Shown: positions 16,336 through 25,361, numbered from the stretch's first letter. The stretch: 40,200 nucleotides of DNA from an uncultured Coriobacteriales bacterium (GCA_937858655.1 CALLZE010000057.1:1-40200), one strand, 5' to 3'. The notes: generated by a model from the sequence alone, not told the origin. Translations and numbers: made by a program.

Positions 16336-17231
16336 ACGTGCATTGTAGCGCCAAAAGCCTCAATTATCTCTAGAACAGGAGTAAATACTTGGGCGCCAAT
16401 TTTTTGGCCAGCCCGGCGGTTCATGGCAAGAGCCCCAAACGCGGCATCTTGCGTCTCTTGCCCTATGGAGAGATAGCCACTTGCAAGGCCCGTGATGGTG
16501 TCGCCCGTACCACCGATTGCCTCCAATTCGGGGACATCAGGGTAATCAATGGTGCTCACAATATAATGAGGCGCGGCGCTTTTTGCGGCCACATAATCTT
16601 TTGAGCCTTTGACAATAAGCACTTCAGAAGCGGTGCCCAACTCATAGGCCTTATCAATAAGCGTTGGCACATCAAAATTCTCAGAACCAAAAAGATATTC
16701 GGCAACGTAAGCTGGGTGCGTTGCCTCTTTTTCGGCCAAAAACCCAATCTCGCCCACATCGGGTGTGAGCAGTTCGAAACGCCCACTCAGCCCCGCTGCC
16801 CGCGCGGCATACATGCCGCCAGCATCCGCAACAAGGAGAGCCTGGGGCGCGAGGCGGTCAATGATTTCGATCGCATGCTTCATGAGGCTCATGATAGGCA
16901 ACATATAGTGAAAGGTAATAACGAGGGGTTCAGTTCCTCCCGCAGCAGTATGGGCCACATGCCGCTCAACCATCGAAGCGAGCACTGACTCGAATCGCTT
17001 GAAGACCGCGCGCGTTCCCTCGCCGCCTCCCGTATCTCCACCGAACAGAACATAGGGAGCTGGGGCATTCATGGCATTTGTCACGCTATATGCCGCGAGC
17101 GCCATAGCCGCGCTCCCCTGACAAGGCGGAAGCTCATGTTGACCTACTTTGAAGACACCCTTCTCAAACGAAACAGGTCCCTCAAAAACTTCACCAGGCT
17201 GAACGGGCACAGTTCCAACGAGCAGCAACAT
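16332..17231 (-). CDS. Sugar-kinase-fold protein related to NAD(P)H-hydrate dehydratase
   Basis: A 299-residue protein of the ribokinase-like superfamily. ELEAIGGTGDTITGLASGYL at 236-255 carries the GTGD anion-hole motif, and LTPDVGEIGFL near 155 resembles the LTPNxxE segment of NAD(P)HX dehydratase (YjeF C-domain). No epimerase (YjeF N) domain is attached. The frame is open ten codons further upstream, but ATG 17231 has GAGGTGA seven bases before it and forms TAATG with the stop of the preceding gene. Translational coupling with the DUF3343-like gene before it and the transglutaminase-like gene after it suggests a common pathway. It may be a repair enzyme or a kinase of another small molecule; I cannot choose. 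Confidence 0.75.
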   Translation of the reverse strand: MLLLVGTVPVQPGEVFEGPVSFEKGVFKVGQHELPPCQGSAAMALAAYSVTNAMNAPAPYVLFGGDTGGGEGTRAVFKRFESVLASMVERHVAHTAAGGTEPLVITFHYMLPIMSLMKHAIEIIDRLAPQALLVADAGGMYAARAAGLSGRFELLTPDVGEIGFLAEKEATHPAYVAEYLFGSENFDVPTLIDKAYELGTASEVLIVKGSKDYVAAKSAAPHYIVSTIDYPDVPELEAIGGTGDTITGLASGYLSIGQETQDAAFGALAMNRRAGQKIGAQVFTPVLEIIEAFGATMHV

Positions 17232-17833
17232 TATGCGCTCACCTCGGAAGCAGACACGCAAGTGCTACCCTCAGGCTGAGCTCCACACAGCCGCTGCGCT
17301 TCATCAAAAGCGCGTTCAAGCATCAGGCCACAGAGCGTTTTACCCAGCGTCTGAGGATGCGGTGCATCGGTGAGCGTTTTGCCCACCAGCATCAAATTGA
17401 GATAGGGAATATCAGGGCATCCGCCGCCAGATGTATTGACGATGAGGCCGCTTGAGCGCTCGACAGTAATTTTCATATTCCCCGCGCGGACCATGAGGTA
17501 GTTTTTCCCGTCCGAACCCTCAAAATCATGAGTTGTGACAACGTCACTGAGCTGCGCTGTTCCTGCCGTATTGAGACGCTCATCAGTGATGACGAGCCCA
17601 GCTTTTTCAACAACCTCTTTTGCGAAAGTTGCCTCATAACTATCCAGCGCAATTGCCAAATCACAACCCGTGCGGAGTTCAAGCGGGGGTACTAAAAGCT
17701 CGCAAGCAATATCGGCTACTTTTAACACCTTTTCGGCCTGCAGTGCTTTAAGAACAGAGCCAAACATAAGGAGTACCTTATTTTGACTCTGTGCAGAAAT
17801 ATTTTCGTAGTTATCGGTCATACGCAAGGCCAT
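17231..17833 (-). CDS. DUF3343-like protein with an added C-terminal domain
   Basis: About 200 residues. Residues 18-78 match the shape of DUF3343, a small putative sulfur/selenium carrier: KVLLMFGSVLKALQAEKVLK, then LLVPPLELRTGCDLAIAL with Cys57 where that family has its conserved cysteine. The remaining 120 residues are not part of that domain as I know it and include NTSGGGCPDIPYLN with Cys139, followed by a helix ending in LCGAQ. Start chosen at ATG 17833, two bases after the uppP stop; ATG 17821 is an alternative, and neither has a strong ribosome site. The stop overlaps the next start (TAATG). The carrier role is an inference from the cysteine motif. Confidence 0.65.
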   Translation of the reverse strand: MALRMTDNYENISAQSQNKVLLMFGSVLKALQAEKVLKVADIACELLVPPLELRTGCDLAIALDSYEATFAKEVVEKAGLVITDERLNTAGTAQLSDVVTTHDFEGSDGKNYLMVRAGNMKITVERSSGLIVNTSGGGCPDIPYLNLMLVGKTLTDAPHPQTLGKTLCGLMLERAFDEAQRLCGAQPEGSTCVSASEVSA

Positions 17834-17835
17834 TC

Positions 17836-18648
17836 TTAGCCGATGCCCAAGGCGTGAAGCGCGAGAAGCACGACGCCAAGAATGGCCGTATAGCCGGCAA
17901 ACCAATACAGTTTAATTTTCTTAACAAGATTGACCATAAAGCGAATCGCAAAATAGCCCGCAATCGCCGAAGCCAAAAAGCCGACGACACACACCAACGT
18001 GCTTGGCAATATAACTTGGCCCTGGAGGGCATCAATTCCATCTTTGAGTCCACCCGCGGCAATAATCGGAATCGCCAGTAAGAATGAAAAGCGTGTTGCC
18101 TTTTCGCGGTTTAGGCCTATTGCCATACCCCCAGCAATCGTTGAGCCTGAACGAGAAATACCCGGCACAACAGCAATGCCCTGAATAAGTCCCACAACGG
18201 CAGCCCGCACAACACCCATATTTTCTGGAGTACGCGCGCCCTTATTGCCCGTAAAATACTCCGCCGCGCACAAAATCACCGTTGTGCACAAATAAGCAAT
18301 GCCCAGCGCGAGGAGCGAAGTAGACAGCGCATCCAACTTTGGTCCAAGTATTAAACCGATGGGGCCCGTCACCGCGGTTGCTACGATAAGCGCAAGTACC
18401 ATTTTGCGCTCGCCCACCATATGTTTATTGCGCGGCAACAGCGACTTCAATAAGTCGACAATATCGTGCCAGAAGAAGATAAACGTCGCGAGCAACGTTC
18501 CGATATGCAGAAGGAGCGTGAAATCAATACTCCCCTTTGTCGAGCCAAACAAAAGGTTGAGAAGCGCGAGATGTCCCGATGACGAAACAGGCAAAAATTC
18601 GGTCAAACCCTGTACGATACCTAAAACGAGCGATTCAATGATACTCAC
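17836..18648 (-). CDS. uppP: Undecaprenyl-diphosphatase (bacitracin resistance family)
   Basis: Recycles undecaprenyl pyrophosphate to the monophosphate, the carrier lipid for cell-wall synthesis, in the cytoplasmic membrane. The 270-residue protein has both signatures: QGLTEFLPVSSSGHL at 14-28, with catalytic Glu and Ser/His, and VVPGISRSGSTIAGG near 160. About eight hydrophobic helices. Starts at GTG 18648 with AGGGAGAG eight bases before. The following gene begins two bases after its stop, so it leads the DUF3343/kinase/transglutaminase set. Bacitracin tolerance is a family property. Confidence 0.96.
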   Translation of the reverse strand: MSIIESLVLGIVQGLTEFLPVSSSGHLALLNLLFGSTKGSIDFTLLLHIGTLLATFIFFWHDIVDLLKSLLPRNKHMVGERKMVLALIVATAVTGPIGLILGPKLDALSTSLLALGIAYLCTTVILCAAEYFTGNKGARTPENMGVVRAAVVGLIQGIAVVPGISRSGSTIAGGMAIGLNREKATRFSFLLAIPIIAAGGLKDGIDALQGQVILPSTLVCVVGFLASAIAGYFAIRFMVNLVKKIKLYWFAGYTAILGVVLLALHALGIG

Positions 18649-18662
18649 GAAATGGTCTCTCC

Positions 18663-19322
18663 CTATTCAGATTTCTCTTTATCAGTGCTGTTTGTCGCAG
18701 CGATTGCAGCGGCAACGGCCTGAGCCTCAGCTTGCGCCGCTTCATCTTCTGCCTTTTTAGCAGCTTCTTTTGCCTCGCGCTCCTTGTATACATAGAGCGG
18801 TGAGCGAGGATAGAACGATACAAATAATACAGCAGCACCAATGATAAGTATCGAGGCTGCTGAATTTGTAAGCAAACTCGTCAAAATCCAGATGATTATC
18901 GCTGCCGCGAGGTAGCGCACAATGAGTGTACCAAGAATGCGGCGGTTTTCGCGCGAATTCCACGTTCTCCACCATGATTTCATCTCATCAACCGATTCGC
19001 CCACTGCTTGCTCGGCCGTGTTTGCTGCCTGCGAGGCAGCGTCTTTGAATTGCGCGCTCGCTGAACTAAATGTTGAGCGCGCATCCGATGAGCCTTGAGA
19101 GCTGCGAGAAAAATCCCAACCCATTTCGTCGCAGAGTTCTTCCATTGAGCCGAACTCACCAGCAACAGTCCCAAAGGCTTCTGCCTCATTTTTGCCTTGC
19201 GCGAGGAGATCTTCATACTTCTCGGTCATGTTTTCTTGAATAATACGCTTAGCCTCAAGCACTTCGTCTGTCTCGGGCAGACCAATAAACATATTGTCTA
19301 TATAAGCGGATAATTTACTCAT
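18663..19322 (-). CDS. HAAS-domain membrane protein paired with PadR regulator
   Basis: A 219-residue protein. The first 70 residues form a HAAS-type helical domain (repeat LSAYIDNMFIGLPETDEVLEAKRIIQEN through EAFGTVAGEFGSMEEL), which in this family sits next to PadR regulators and precedes membrane parts. A Ser/Ala-rich linker follows, then two hydrophobic segments at about 130-152 and 155-172, and an Ala/Glu/Lys tail that looks helical. GTG 19325 and ATG 19322 both follow AGGAG; the ATG has better spacing. It overlaps the padR stop by eight bases. Likely works with PadR in sensing envelope state, an inference from the repeated pairing. Confidence 0.85.
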   Translation of the reverse strand: MSKLSAYIDNMFIGLPETDEVLEAKRIIQENMTEKYEDLLAQGKNEAEAFGTVAGEFGSMEELCDEMGWDFSRSSQGSSDARSTFSSASAQFKDAASQAANTAEQAVGESVDEMKSWWRTWNSRENRRILGTLIVRYLAAAIIIWILTSLLTNSAASILIIGAAVLFVSFYPRSPLYVYKEREAKEAAKKAEDEAAQAEAQAVAAAIAATNSTDKEKSE

Positions 19323-19665
19323 CACTCTCTCCTTTTACCTCTTGTTCTTGAGTGAACTGATCAACAAGCTCTTTGGTAATCGCCCATTCTTTACATTTGC
19401 CTTCGTAATACTCACGGCCTTCTTGGGTAACGCGCAAATATGTGCGGCGCTTCCCCTGTGTCTTATCGCCGTAGTATGTTTCGACAAGACCATTTTTCTC
19501 AAGTCGGTTAAATGCCGAATAAAGTGTCGTTTCCTTAATTGCGTACACATGGTTGCTTCGGCGAGAGATTTCTTTTGAGATCTCGTAGCCATATGAATCG
19601 CCGTCCAACAGCACGGCAAGGATCATGGTGTCATTGTAACCACGTAAAACGTCACTGCTTATCAA
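19315..19665 (-). CDS. PadR-family transcriptional regulator
   Basis: A 116-residue winged-helix repressor. DTMILAVLLDGDSYGYEISKEISRRSNHVYAIKETTLYSAFNRLEKNGLVETYY is a textbook PadR N-terminal domain, followed by KRRTYLRVTQEGREYY and a C-terminal dimer helix. The start is TTG 19665, five bases after an excellent GGAGGTGA site; the frame runs five codons further but those codons include that site. Directly upstream is a long palindrome overlapping its own promoter (see next entry), which points to autoregulation. It is co-transcribed with the HAAS protein, the usual target or partner. Confidence 0.93.
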   Translation of the reverse strand: MISSDVLRGYNDTMILAVLLDGDSYGYEISKEISRRSNHVYAIKETTLYSAFNRLEKNGLVETYYGDKTQGKRRTYLRVTQEGREYYEGKCKEWAITKELVDQFTQEQEVKGESDE

Positions 19666-19686
19666 TCTTGTCACCTCCAAAATAAA

Positions 19687-19744
19687 AGTACTCCACTTGT
19701 CGTAGTAATCAGTATACTGATTTTACTACGACAGGTAAAGTACT
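19687..19744 (-). promoter_or_regulatory. padR promoter with a very large palindromic operator
   Basis: On the minus strand, -35 TTTACC (19734-19739), a 17-base spacer and -10 TATACT (19711-19716) make a good promoter. Overlapping it is a nested dyad: a perfect 14-base palindrome ATCAGTATACTGAT at 19708-19721, flanked by TGTCGTAGTA (19698-19707) and TACTACGACA (19724-19733), and further out by AGTACT at 19687-19692 and 19739-19744. Only two bases break the symmetry of the inner part. Such a site would let PadR block RNA polymerase at its own promoter. Confidence 0.8.
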
Positions 19745-19785
19745 AAATAATTTTTCTTTTCTGCGTTTGATAGAGAGTAACGCTG

Positions 19786-20373
19786 TTAAGAGAGCCCCGC
19801 CACCTGAGCAGGCAAAATGTTCATCCAGTAATAGACGGCGCCACTCATAAGAGCAACAAAAAGAATCGCTGAGACGCCCGCCCAAATATACTGACGCTTT
19901 TTGAATTGCTTGAAAGTCACCTCGTCATACCCTGTCTTAAAGGTACGACGCCATGCAAATCCCCACCCGCGGCTTGCGATCCAGCCCATCAGCGCAATCG
20001 TCAATATGGGCAACAAAACCGCTAAGCCATAGGTAACGATTTTTGCCGAAGTTGCAGCGCTCGGCTGAATGGTATAAATCGCTGAACGCAAAACAGAGTC
20101 AAGAAAGAGCCAGAGAGGCAGCACAATAATGCCGGCCCATGCTCCGTAAGCTGGCCCCCAGATTGGCGGCATGAAAAACGCGCCCCAATTAAAACGTGGG
20201 AGTTCAGGCATTTCTTCTCCCTCTTTGAGCACATAAGCGCCATGCACCATAAACTCGGGGTGTCCATTTTCGCACTCAGCCTTTTTCGTACGATGAACCA
20301 GCTTATTGCATCCGACGCAGTATCCAATTGTTTCTTCGGGACGCAAACGAACATAGCCTTTAATTTTTGCCAT
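19786..20373 (-). CDS. Membrane protein with N-terminal zinc ribbon (DUF2628-like)
   Basis: A 195-residue protein. The N-terminus has a likely zinc site from Cys19, Cys22, Cys34 and His38 (GYCVGCNK ... CENGH). Then RFNWGAFFMPPIWGPAYGAWAG near 60-80 resembles the FNW-x-AFFF-PFW motif of DUF2628 membrane proteins, followed by three or four hydrophobic helices. Role unknown; related proteins are often small membrane proteins of unclear function. AAAAGG precedes the ATG. It lies between the padR promoter and a DUF554 gene, 30 bases from the latter. Confidence 0.75.
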   Translation of the reverse strand: MAKIKGYVRLRPEETIGYCVGCNKLVHRTKKAECENGHPEFMVHGAYVLKEGEEMPELPRFNWGAFFMPPIWGPAYGAWAGIIVLPLWLFLDSVLRSAIYTIQPSAATSAKIVTYGLAVLLPILTIALMGWIASRGWGFAWRRTFKTGYDEVTFKQFKKRQYIWAGVSAILFVALMSGAVYYWMNILPAQVAGLS

Positions 20374-20403
20374 TACCTTTTCCTTTTCAAAAATTCGCTT
20401 AAT

Positions 20404-21186
20404 TTAACCGAGCAACCAGCCAGACGCGAGGGCAAACACTAACGCTGGTAACATGTTTCCCACGGGGAGGCGCTTAATTTCGAGAATATTGATACCTATT
20501 GCTGCAATTATCACACCGCCCACAGCCCCAAGAGTTGTGATGGCGATAGCGGGCACAATATTGCCCGCAAGCAGCGTAAACACCACGAGGGCTCCTTGCG
20601 CGACAAAGACCGGAATTATAGAAAGCCCTACCCCAATTCCGAGCGTTGAGGCCAAAAAGACTGATGTTAATCCATCAAGCGCCGCTTTCAGAAAAAGCGT
20701 ACTGGGATTGCCAAGGCCATCCTGTATTGAGCCTAAGATAGTCATTGCTCCCACCGCATAAATGAGCGAGGCGGTCACGAAGCCCTCAACGATAGTACTT
20801 CCATGCTCATCGTCATCAGTGCCTTCAGCCACGCTCCGTGTTTTTTTCGAAAGCATCTTTGTCTTAAAAAGCCAATCATGGAGTTTTTCTCCGATGAGTT
20901 CGAGGCCCCGTTCAATATGGAGCCACTCCCCAACCATCGTGCCAACAACAAGCGAGGCGACCATGACAATCGACGCGTATTTACCTACAACGGAATGATG
21001 TTTTCCTAAAGTGGCAAGCGCGCTAAGAGCGCCTGAAAGGCCAATAACTAGTACAGACAAGCCAATAACTTGCGTGGCTGATTTCCGGACCTTTTCAGGG
21101 ATAGTTGAGCCAAACATAAGGCCAATGAGTGTGCCGACGACAATTGCGCCGACATTAACGAGTGTTCCAAGTCCTGGCATAGTCAT
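20404..21186 (-). CDS. DUF554 family membrane protein
   Basis: A 260-residue polytopic protein starting MPGLGTLVNVGAIVVGTLIGLMFG, with LGNPSTLFLKAALDGLTSVFLASTLGIGV near the middle, both typical of DUF554. Six or more hydrophobic segments. A hydrophilic loop at about 105-130 holds KKTRSVAEGTDDDEHG. It begins five bases after the threonine aldolase stop; ATG 21180 is an alternative start. DUF554 proteins have no proven function; transport is often suggested. Context gives no clearer hint. Confidence 0.88.
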   Translation of the reverse strand: MTMPGLGTLVNVGAIVVGTLIGLMFGSTIPEKVRKSATQVIGLSVLVIGLSGALSALATLGKHHSVVGKYASIVMVASLVVGTMVGEWLHIERGLELIGEKLHDWLFKTKMLSKKTRSVAEGTDDDEHGSTIVEGFVTASLIYAVGAMTILGSIQDGLGNPSTLFLKAALDGLTSVFLASTLGIGVGLSIIPVFVAQGALVVFTLLAGNIVPAIAITTLGAVGGVIIAAIGINILEIKRLPVGNMLPALVFALASGWLLG

Positions 21187-21191
21187 TCTTT

Positions 21192-22223
21192 CTACAAGTA
21201 CCCGAGATGCTGGTCAAGCGAGCAAAGCAAAGCATCAATTTCCTCTTGGCAGGTATCCCACGACGTAACAAAGCGCACTTCATCAGTCGCATCGTTCCAC
21301 GTATAAAAATGATACTGCTTCTGCAACGGTTCAATTATCTCATGAGGCAAAATCGCAAAGACTTCATTTGAGTACACCTCTTTTGTCAGCACGATGCCAC
21401 GCTGTTTGAGGCCCTCAACCAGAGAGCTCGCCATTGCGTTTGCGTTGCGCGCGCACTCATGCCATACGCCATTGCGATACAGCGCGCTAAACTGCGCAGC
21501 CACAAAGCGCATTTTACTGGGCATCTGACCGCTACTTTTTCGAATCATAAAGAGTGCGCGATTGCGGGCAGCGCCAAAGAGCACAACGGCTTCTGCTCCC
21601 ATAAGGGCATTTTTCGTTCCCCCCAGCGAGAGTGCATCAAGACCAGCTCCCGCCGTCAAATCATTAAGCGTGCACCCATTACCCACCACAGCGTTTGCGA
21701 TGCGCGCTCCATCGCAGTGCACGAGCAAATTGTGAGCATGCGCAAAATCGCACAGTGCCTTTACTTCTTGTGGTGAATAGAGTGTGCCCTCTTCAGTGGA
21801 ATTTGAAATTGAGATTACGCGCGGCTGCGCGGCATGTTCAAAGCCAACGACCGACAGACAGGGCTCAATAAGTTGCGGTGTTAACTTACCGTCAGGCGTA
21901 GCGACGGGCACCAACTTGAGACCAGCAATATGTTCAGGAGCTCCGCACTCATCAGTATTAATGTGAGCAGACTCGGCGCAAATAACGCTTTCGTACGAAT
22001 GCACAAGCGCGCTCAGCGCAACAACATTAGTGCCGGTGCCGTTCCACGTAAACATGATGTCGCAGTCGCTACCGAGCAACTCATCGCGCTGTAATATCGC
22101 AACCGCCTCGCGCGTGTACTCATCATCACCATAAGCGACAACGTGCTCTGAGTTAACGCGCATAAGCTCCTCAAAAACACACGGATGTACGCCAGAAAAA
22201 TTATCTGAACCAAACATTTTCAT
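21192..22223 (-). CDS. Low-specificity threonine aldolase family protein (PLP enzyme)
   Basis: A PLP-dependent fold-type I lyase that splits threonine or allo-threonine to glycine and acetaldehyde, or acts on a related beta-hydroxy amino acid. The 343 residues include FGSDNFSGVHP at the start, HCDGARIANA at 169-178 with Asp171 for the PLP nitrogen, and SLGGTKNALMGAE with Lys204 as the Schiff-base lysine. Length and order match the family. AGGGAG is nine bases before the ATG. It lies 16 bases after the ABC permease stop and just before a DUF554 gene. Exact substrate cannot be read. Confidence 0.92.
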   Translation of the reverse strand: MKMFGSDNFSGVHPCVFEELMRVNSEHVVAYGDDEYTREAVAILQRDELLGSDCDIMFTWNGTGTNVVALSALVHSYESVICAESAHINTDECGAPEHIAGLKLVPVATPDGKLTPQLIEPCLSVVGFEHAAQPRVISISNSTEEGTLYSPQEVKALCDFAHAHNLLVHCDGARIANAVVGNGCTLNDLTAGAGLDALSLGGTKNALMGAEAVVLFGAARNRALFMIRKSSGQMPSKMRFVAAQFSALYRNGVWHECARNANAMASSLVEGLKQRGIVLTKEVYSNEVFAILPHEIIEPLQKQYHFYTWNDATDEVRFVTSWDTCQEEIDALLCSLDQHLGYL

Positions 22224-22239
22224 ACGGTCTTACTCCCTT

Positions 22240-24639
22240 TTATTCATAGGATATTGCATCTCGAATTGAGACGAGACTTGCGCGCCACGCTGGCAATAAC
22301 GAACCTAAAATCGAAATGAGGCACACCATACAGAGCCACATAAAGATGCCAATAAAACTATATTTGTACGCAAGCGGCATGCCAAGCGCCACTTCAAGCA
22401 AGTACATCAAAAGCCATGAGAGCGGATATGAAATGATTGCGCCGCCCAACCACGAGAGGAGGCCTATCACCAACCCTTGTGTGATATAAATGCCAAAGAT
22501 TGAGCGGTGACTCGCGCCAATCGAGCGCATGACGCCAATTTCGCGCGTCGACTCAATAACGGTCAGCGTCATGGAGCCCGAAAGTCCGATAACACCGACA
22601 AGCGCGAGCGCAGATGCCATGATGATGAGGAACTGGACTAAGATCCCCAACTGGCCCTTTGTGGTCGCAAGTTGTTTTTGCTGAGTTTGAACCGATGAAG
22701 TCACGTAACCCTTGCGCGACAACGTGGTTTCGAGGTCATCGCCAAGCGCCACTTGCTTACCATATGACAGCCCCTGCCCCGCCTTAATAATCACGCGCGT
22801 TGCCGCACCCTCCACACCCATAAGTTGCGAGAGGTCATCTCGGTCCATAAAGAGATAGGGCCCCATAAGCGAACCTGTCGCCACGCCGACGACCTTGCGC
22901 TCAACTTCATGGCCATTTATTTCAAGGTAAATTGAAGATCCTGGCTTGAGATAGGGCTCGTCATTATAGAGCTCAGTGTTGAGCACAACACCTTTTTCTC
23001 CTTTTTCAAGAGCCCGACCTTGCGTGTACTCAAAATCGAGCACTTTCGTGTCTCCAGGGATACCAAGCGTGAAATAGCCCTCGTTTGTTGAGCCATCGGG
23101 GCGCTTGATAACCGTGCGCGCATCGAGCCACGTTTCAGCATAGGTCACACCATCGATCTTAAGCGCATCGCCTTCGAGCGATTTATAGGGAGCCGCCGCT
23201 GAGAGATTCAGCATCGCATCATAACTCCACCAATTGCCCACATTGTCGACCGATTGAAGCAGCGAGGCGCGCGCCGAAAAGACGGCCATAACTACGCCGC
23301 TCGCAAGAATAAGCGTGATAAGCGTAAGCGCAAGACGACCCTTTTTCGCAAACGTTGAACGAAGCGCAAGCGCTGTCGGACGCGGCAATCCTTTAACTTT
23401 TGCGAGTAAGCGGTCGAGGAATCCATGACCGAAATCGCCCATCAGGGCATCAGCATTAAACGCTTCAACAATGGAGCGTTTTACTCCCGAAGAAATGGGG
23501 ATAATAGCCGCAAGAACGGGCACAAGGGTGCCGATGCCGACAAGCACCGCAATGACCCATGCCGGATAACTGTAATCGTAGATATAAAAATTGAGCATAT
23601 CAGCCGCGTAGATGATAAAGCGATGCGCGAAGAAAAGCCCCAATGGCAGACCCACTGCAACAGCTAAAATGCCATAGCCGCAGACAAGCCCCACATACAT
23701 TCCCGCCAATTGAGGACGACGCCCGCCAATTGCTTTCATGATGCCGAGTTGGCGCGTTTGTTGAATGAGAATAGAACTGATGGTGGTGACCACCAAGAAG
23801 CCCGAAAGGGCCAGTGCCATGAGAGCCATCGCGAGCAGAAGCACTGAAACTGCCTTGAAAATGTCGCCGAAAAAGTGCGAGCCCGGCTCAGGCACGCTCA
23901 TGCGGTCAACTTGAACGCCATTAGGGATGAGCACCTCATCGCGGATTTTGACACCGATGCGCCCCACTTGCGCGCGGTCAAGATTGCGGTCGACATCAAT
24001 GAGAATGGTATTGAACTCTTGCTGCTCACCAATTTCATTGAGCGTATCCATCGATACATAGCCTGTTACTTGGCGATAGTAGCGCGAGGGAATCGCATTG
24101 AGGTCATGAGCAAAGCCTACTACGCGCAGCTTTGCCGTACCCTCGGAGGTCTCAACGTCTACCATCTCACCGATTTTGAAATCATAGAGCGCATGAGCGC
24201 CCGCTTCGATGACAATCTCACCTCTGCGCGGAGGCCATGAAAGAGCATTAGTCTTGATGATGCGACCTGGCTGAGCACCAAACTCGCCCAACGCATTGAG
24301 TTCAAGCGATTCCCACTCATTTGAATTATGCACCGCGCCCGTTGCCTTGGGCGCCTGACGCACACGACACATAATATTGCGGCGCCCCGACACCTGTGTC
24401 ACATCACTGCGTTGAGCAATTTGCTTGAGAACGCGCCCACTTACATTGGTCGTGGTCAAAGTAATTGAAGCGCGGTCACTATTGGCATAATCACGGTCAA
24501 ACTCGCGAAGCAGCACTTGACGTGCCCCTAAAATCGCGCCCGTCGCAAAGATTCCCACAGCGATAGAAAGCACCACGAGCATCGTCCGAGAACGATTACT
24601 CAGGAGGTCTCGCAAAATCTTTTTCCAACGGATGGACAT
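22240..24639 (-). CDS. ABC transporter permease with two FtsX domains (MacB/Lol-like)
   Basis: A 799-residue membrane protein pairing with the ATPase just upstream. One helix at about 18-40 (MLVVLSIAVGIFATGAILGARQV), a large extracytoplasmic domain to about 255, an FtsX core at 256-400 with the motif TRQLGIMKAIGGRR, another helix near 430-450, a second extracytoplasmic domain, then a second FtsX core from about 663 with TREIGVMRSIGASHRS. The two-core layout fits efflux or lipoprotein-type transporters of Gram-positives rather than FtsX itself. AAGGAAG precedes the ATG by four bases. Substrate unknown; no adaptor (MacA-type) gene is adjacent. Confidence 0.9.
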   Translation of the reverse strand: MSIRWKKILRDLLSNRSRTMLVVLSIAVGIFATGAILGARQVLLREFDRDYANSDRASITLTTTNVSGRVLKQIAQRSDVTQVSGRRNIMCRVRQAPKATGAVHNSNEWESLELNALGEFGAQPGRIIKTNALSWPPRRGEIVIEAGAHALYDFKIGEMVDVETSEGTAKLRVVGFAHDLNAIPSRYYRQVTGYVSMDTLNEIGEQQEFNTILIDVDRNLDRAQVGRIGVKIRDEVLIPNGVQVDRMSVPEPGSHFFGDIFKAVSVLLLAMALMALALSGFLVVTTISSILIQQTRQLGIMKAIGGRRPQLAGMYVGLVCGYGILAVAVGLPLGLFFAHRFIIYAADMLNFYIYDYSYPAWVIAVLVGIGTLVPVLAAIIPISSGVKRSIVEAFNADALMGDFGHGFLDRLLAKVKGLPRPTALALRSTFAKKGRLALTLITLILASGVVMAVFSARASLLQSVDNVGNWWSYDAMLNLSAAAPYKSLEGDALKIDGVTYAETWLDARTVIKRPDGSTNEGYFTLGIPGDTKVLDFEYTQGRALEKGEKGVVLNTELYNDEPYLKPGSSIYLEINGHEVERKVVGVATGSLMGPYLFMDRDDLSQLMGVEGAATRVIIKAGQGLSYGKQVALGDDLETTLSRKGYVTSSVQTQQKQLATTKGQLGILVQFLIIMASALALVGVIGLSGSMTLTVIESTREIGVMRSIGASHRSIFGIYITQGLVIGLLSWLGGAIISYPLSWLLMYLLEVALGMPLAYKYSFIGIFMWLCMVCLISILGSLLPAWRASLVSIRDAISYE

Positions 24640-24671
24640 ATACTTCCTTATCGCAAAGATATCAACCGGCG

Positions 24672-25361
24672 TTAGTGGCGGACGTCGTTCAAAATGAGAC
24701 CGTCAACAACGTGCAGCGTTCGGGAAACGCGCGAAGCGAGATCATTGTCATGAGTAACCATAACAATGGTTTTTCCCGCCGCTACCTGGCGTTCGAAGAG
24801 CTTAAAAACTGAGTCAGCCGTTTTTGAGTCAAGATTACCCGTTGGCTCGTCGGCCACAATGAGCGGCGGATCATTCGCAAGCGAGCGAGCAATCGCCACA
24901 CGTTGCTGCTGACCGCCCGACAAGGCCGCAGGCATTTTGTCGGCTTGGTCGGCCATCTCAACCTGATCAAGAAAATGAAGTGCTTTGGCACGGCGCTCCT
25001 CTTTTTTGTAGACGTTACAAAAATCCATAGGGAGCATGACGTTTTCGGCCACGGTGAGCGTTGGTAAAAGTTGAAAAAACTGGAAAACTACGCCGATGGT
25101 TTTACCGCGCCATTGTGCGAGTTGATTTTCGTTATACGTATGAACAGGCGCGTTGTCGACCCAGATTTCACCGCTGGTAGGGTGATCGATGCCCGTAATC
25201 ATATTAATGAGCGTCGTCTTGCCAGAGCCCGACTTGCCAATGAGCCCAACAAACTCGCCCGCGGAAACCTGAAGGTTTACACCTCGAAGTGCCTTAAAAG
25301 GCACTTCTCCCTTGTCGTAAATTTTTACAACATCGCGCAATTCAATGAGTGGCTTTTCCAT
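24672..25361 (-). CDS. ABC transporter ATP-binding protein (LolD/MacB type)
   Basis: ATPase of the neighbouring FtsX-type permease. The 229 residues have Walker [10 protein letters not shown] at 42-50, Q-loop [14 protein letters not shown], signature LSGGQ at 147-151, Walker [14 protein letters not shown] with Asp171 and Glu172, and the switch histidine in VTHDND. The N-terminal [14 protein letters not shown] and [11 protein letters not shown] fit the MacB/LolD subfamily. It leads a five-gene run on the minus strand to the DUF2628-like gene. AGGGG lies a few bases before the ATG. A terminator for upstream transcription stands about 90 bases before it. Confidence 0.95.
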   Translation of the reverse strand: MEKPLIELRDVVKIYDKGEVPFKALRGVNLQVSAGEFVGLIGKSGSGKTTLINMITGIDHPTSGEIWVDNAPVHTYNENQLAQWRGKTIGVVFQFFQLLPTLTVAENVMLPMDFCNVYKKEERRAKALHFLDQVEMADQADKMPAALSGGQQQRVAIARSLANDPPLIVADEPTGNLDSKTADSVFKLFERQVAAGKTIVMVTHDNDLASRVSRTLHVVDGLILNDVRH

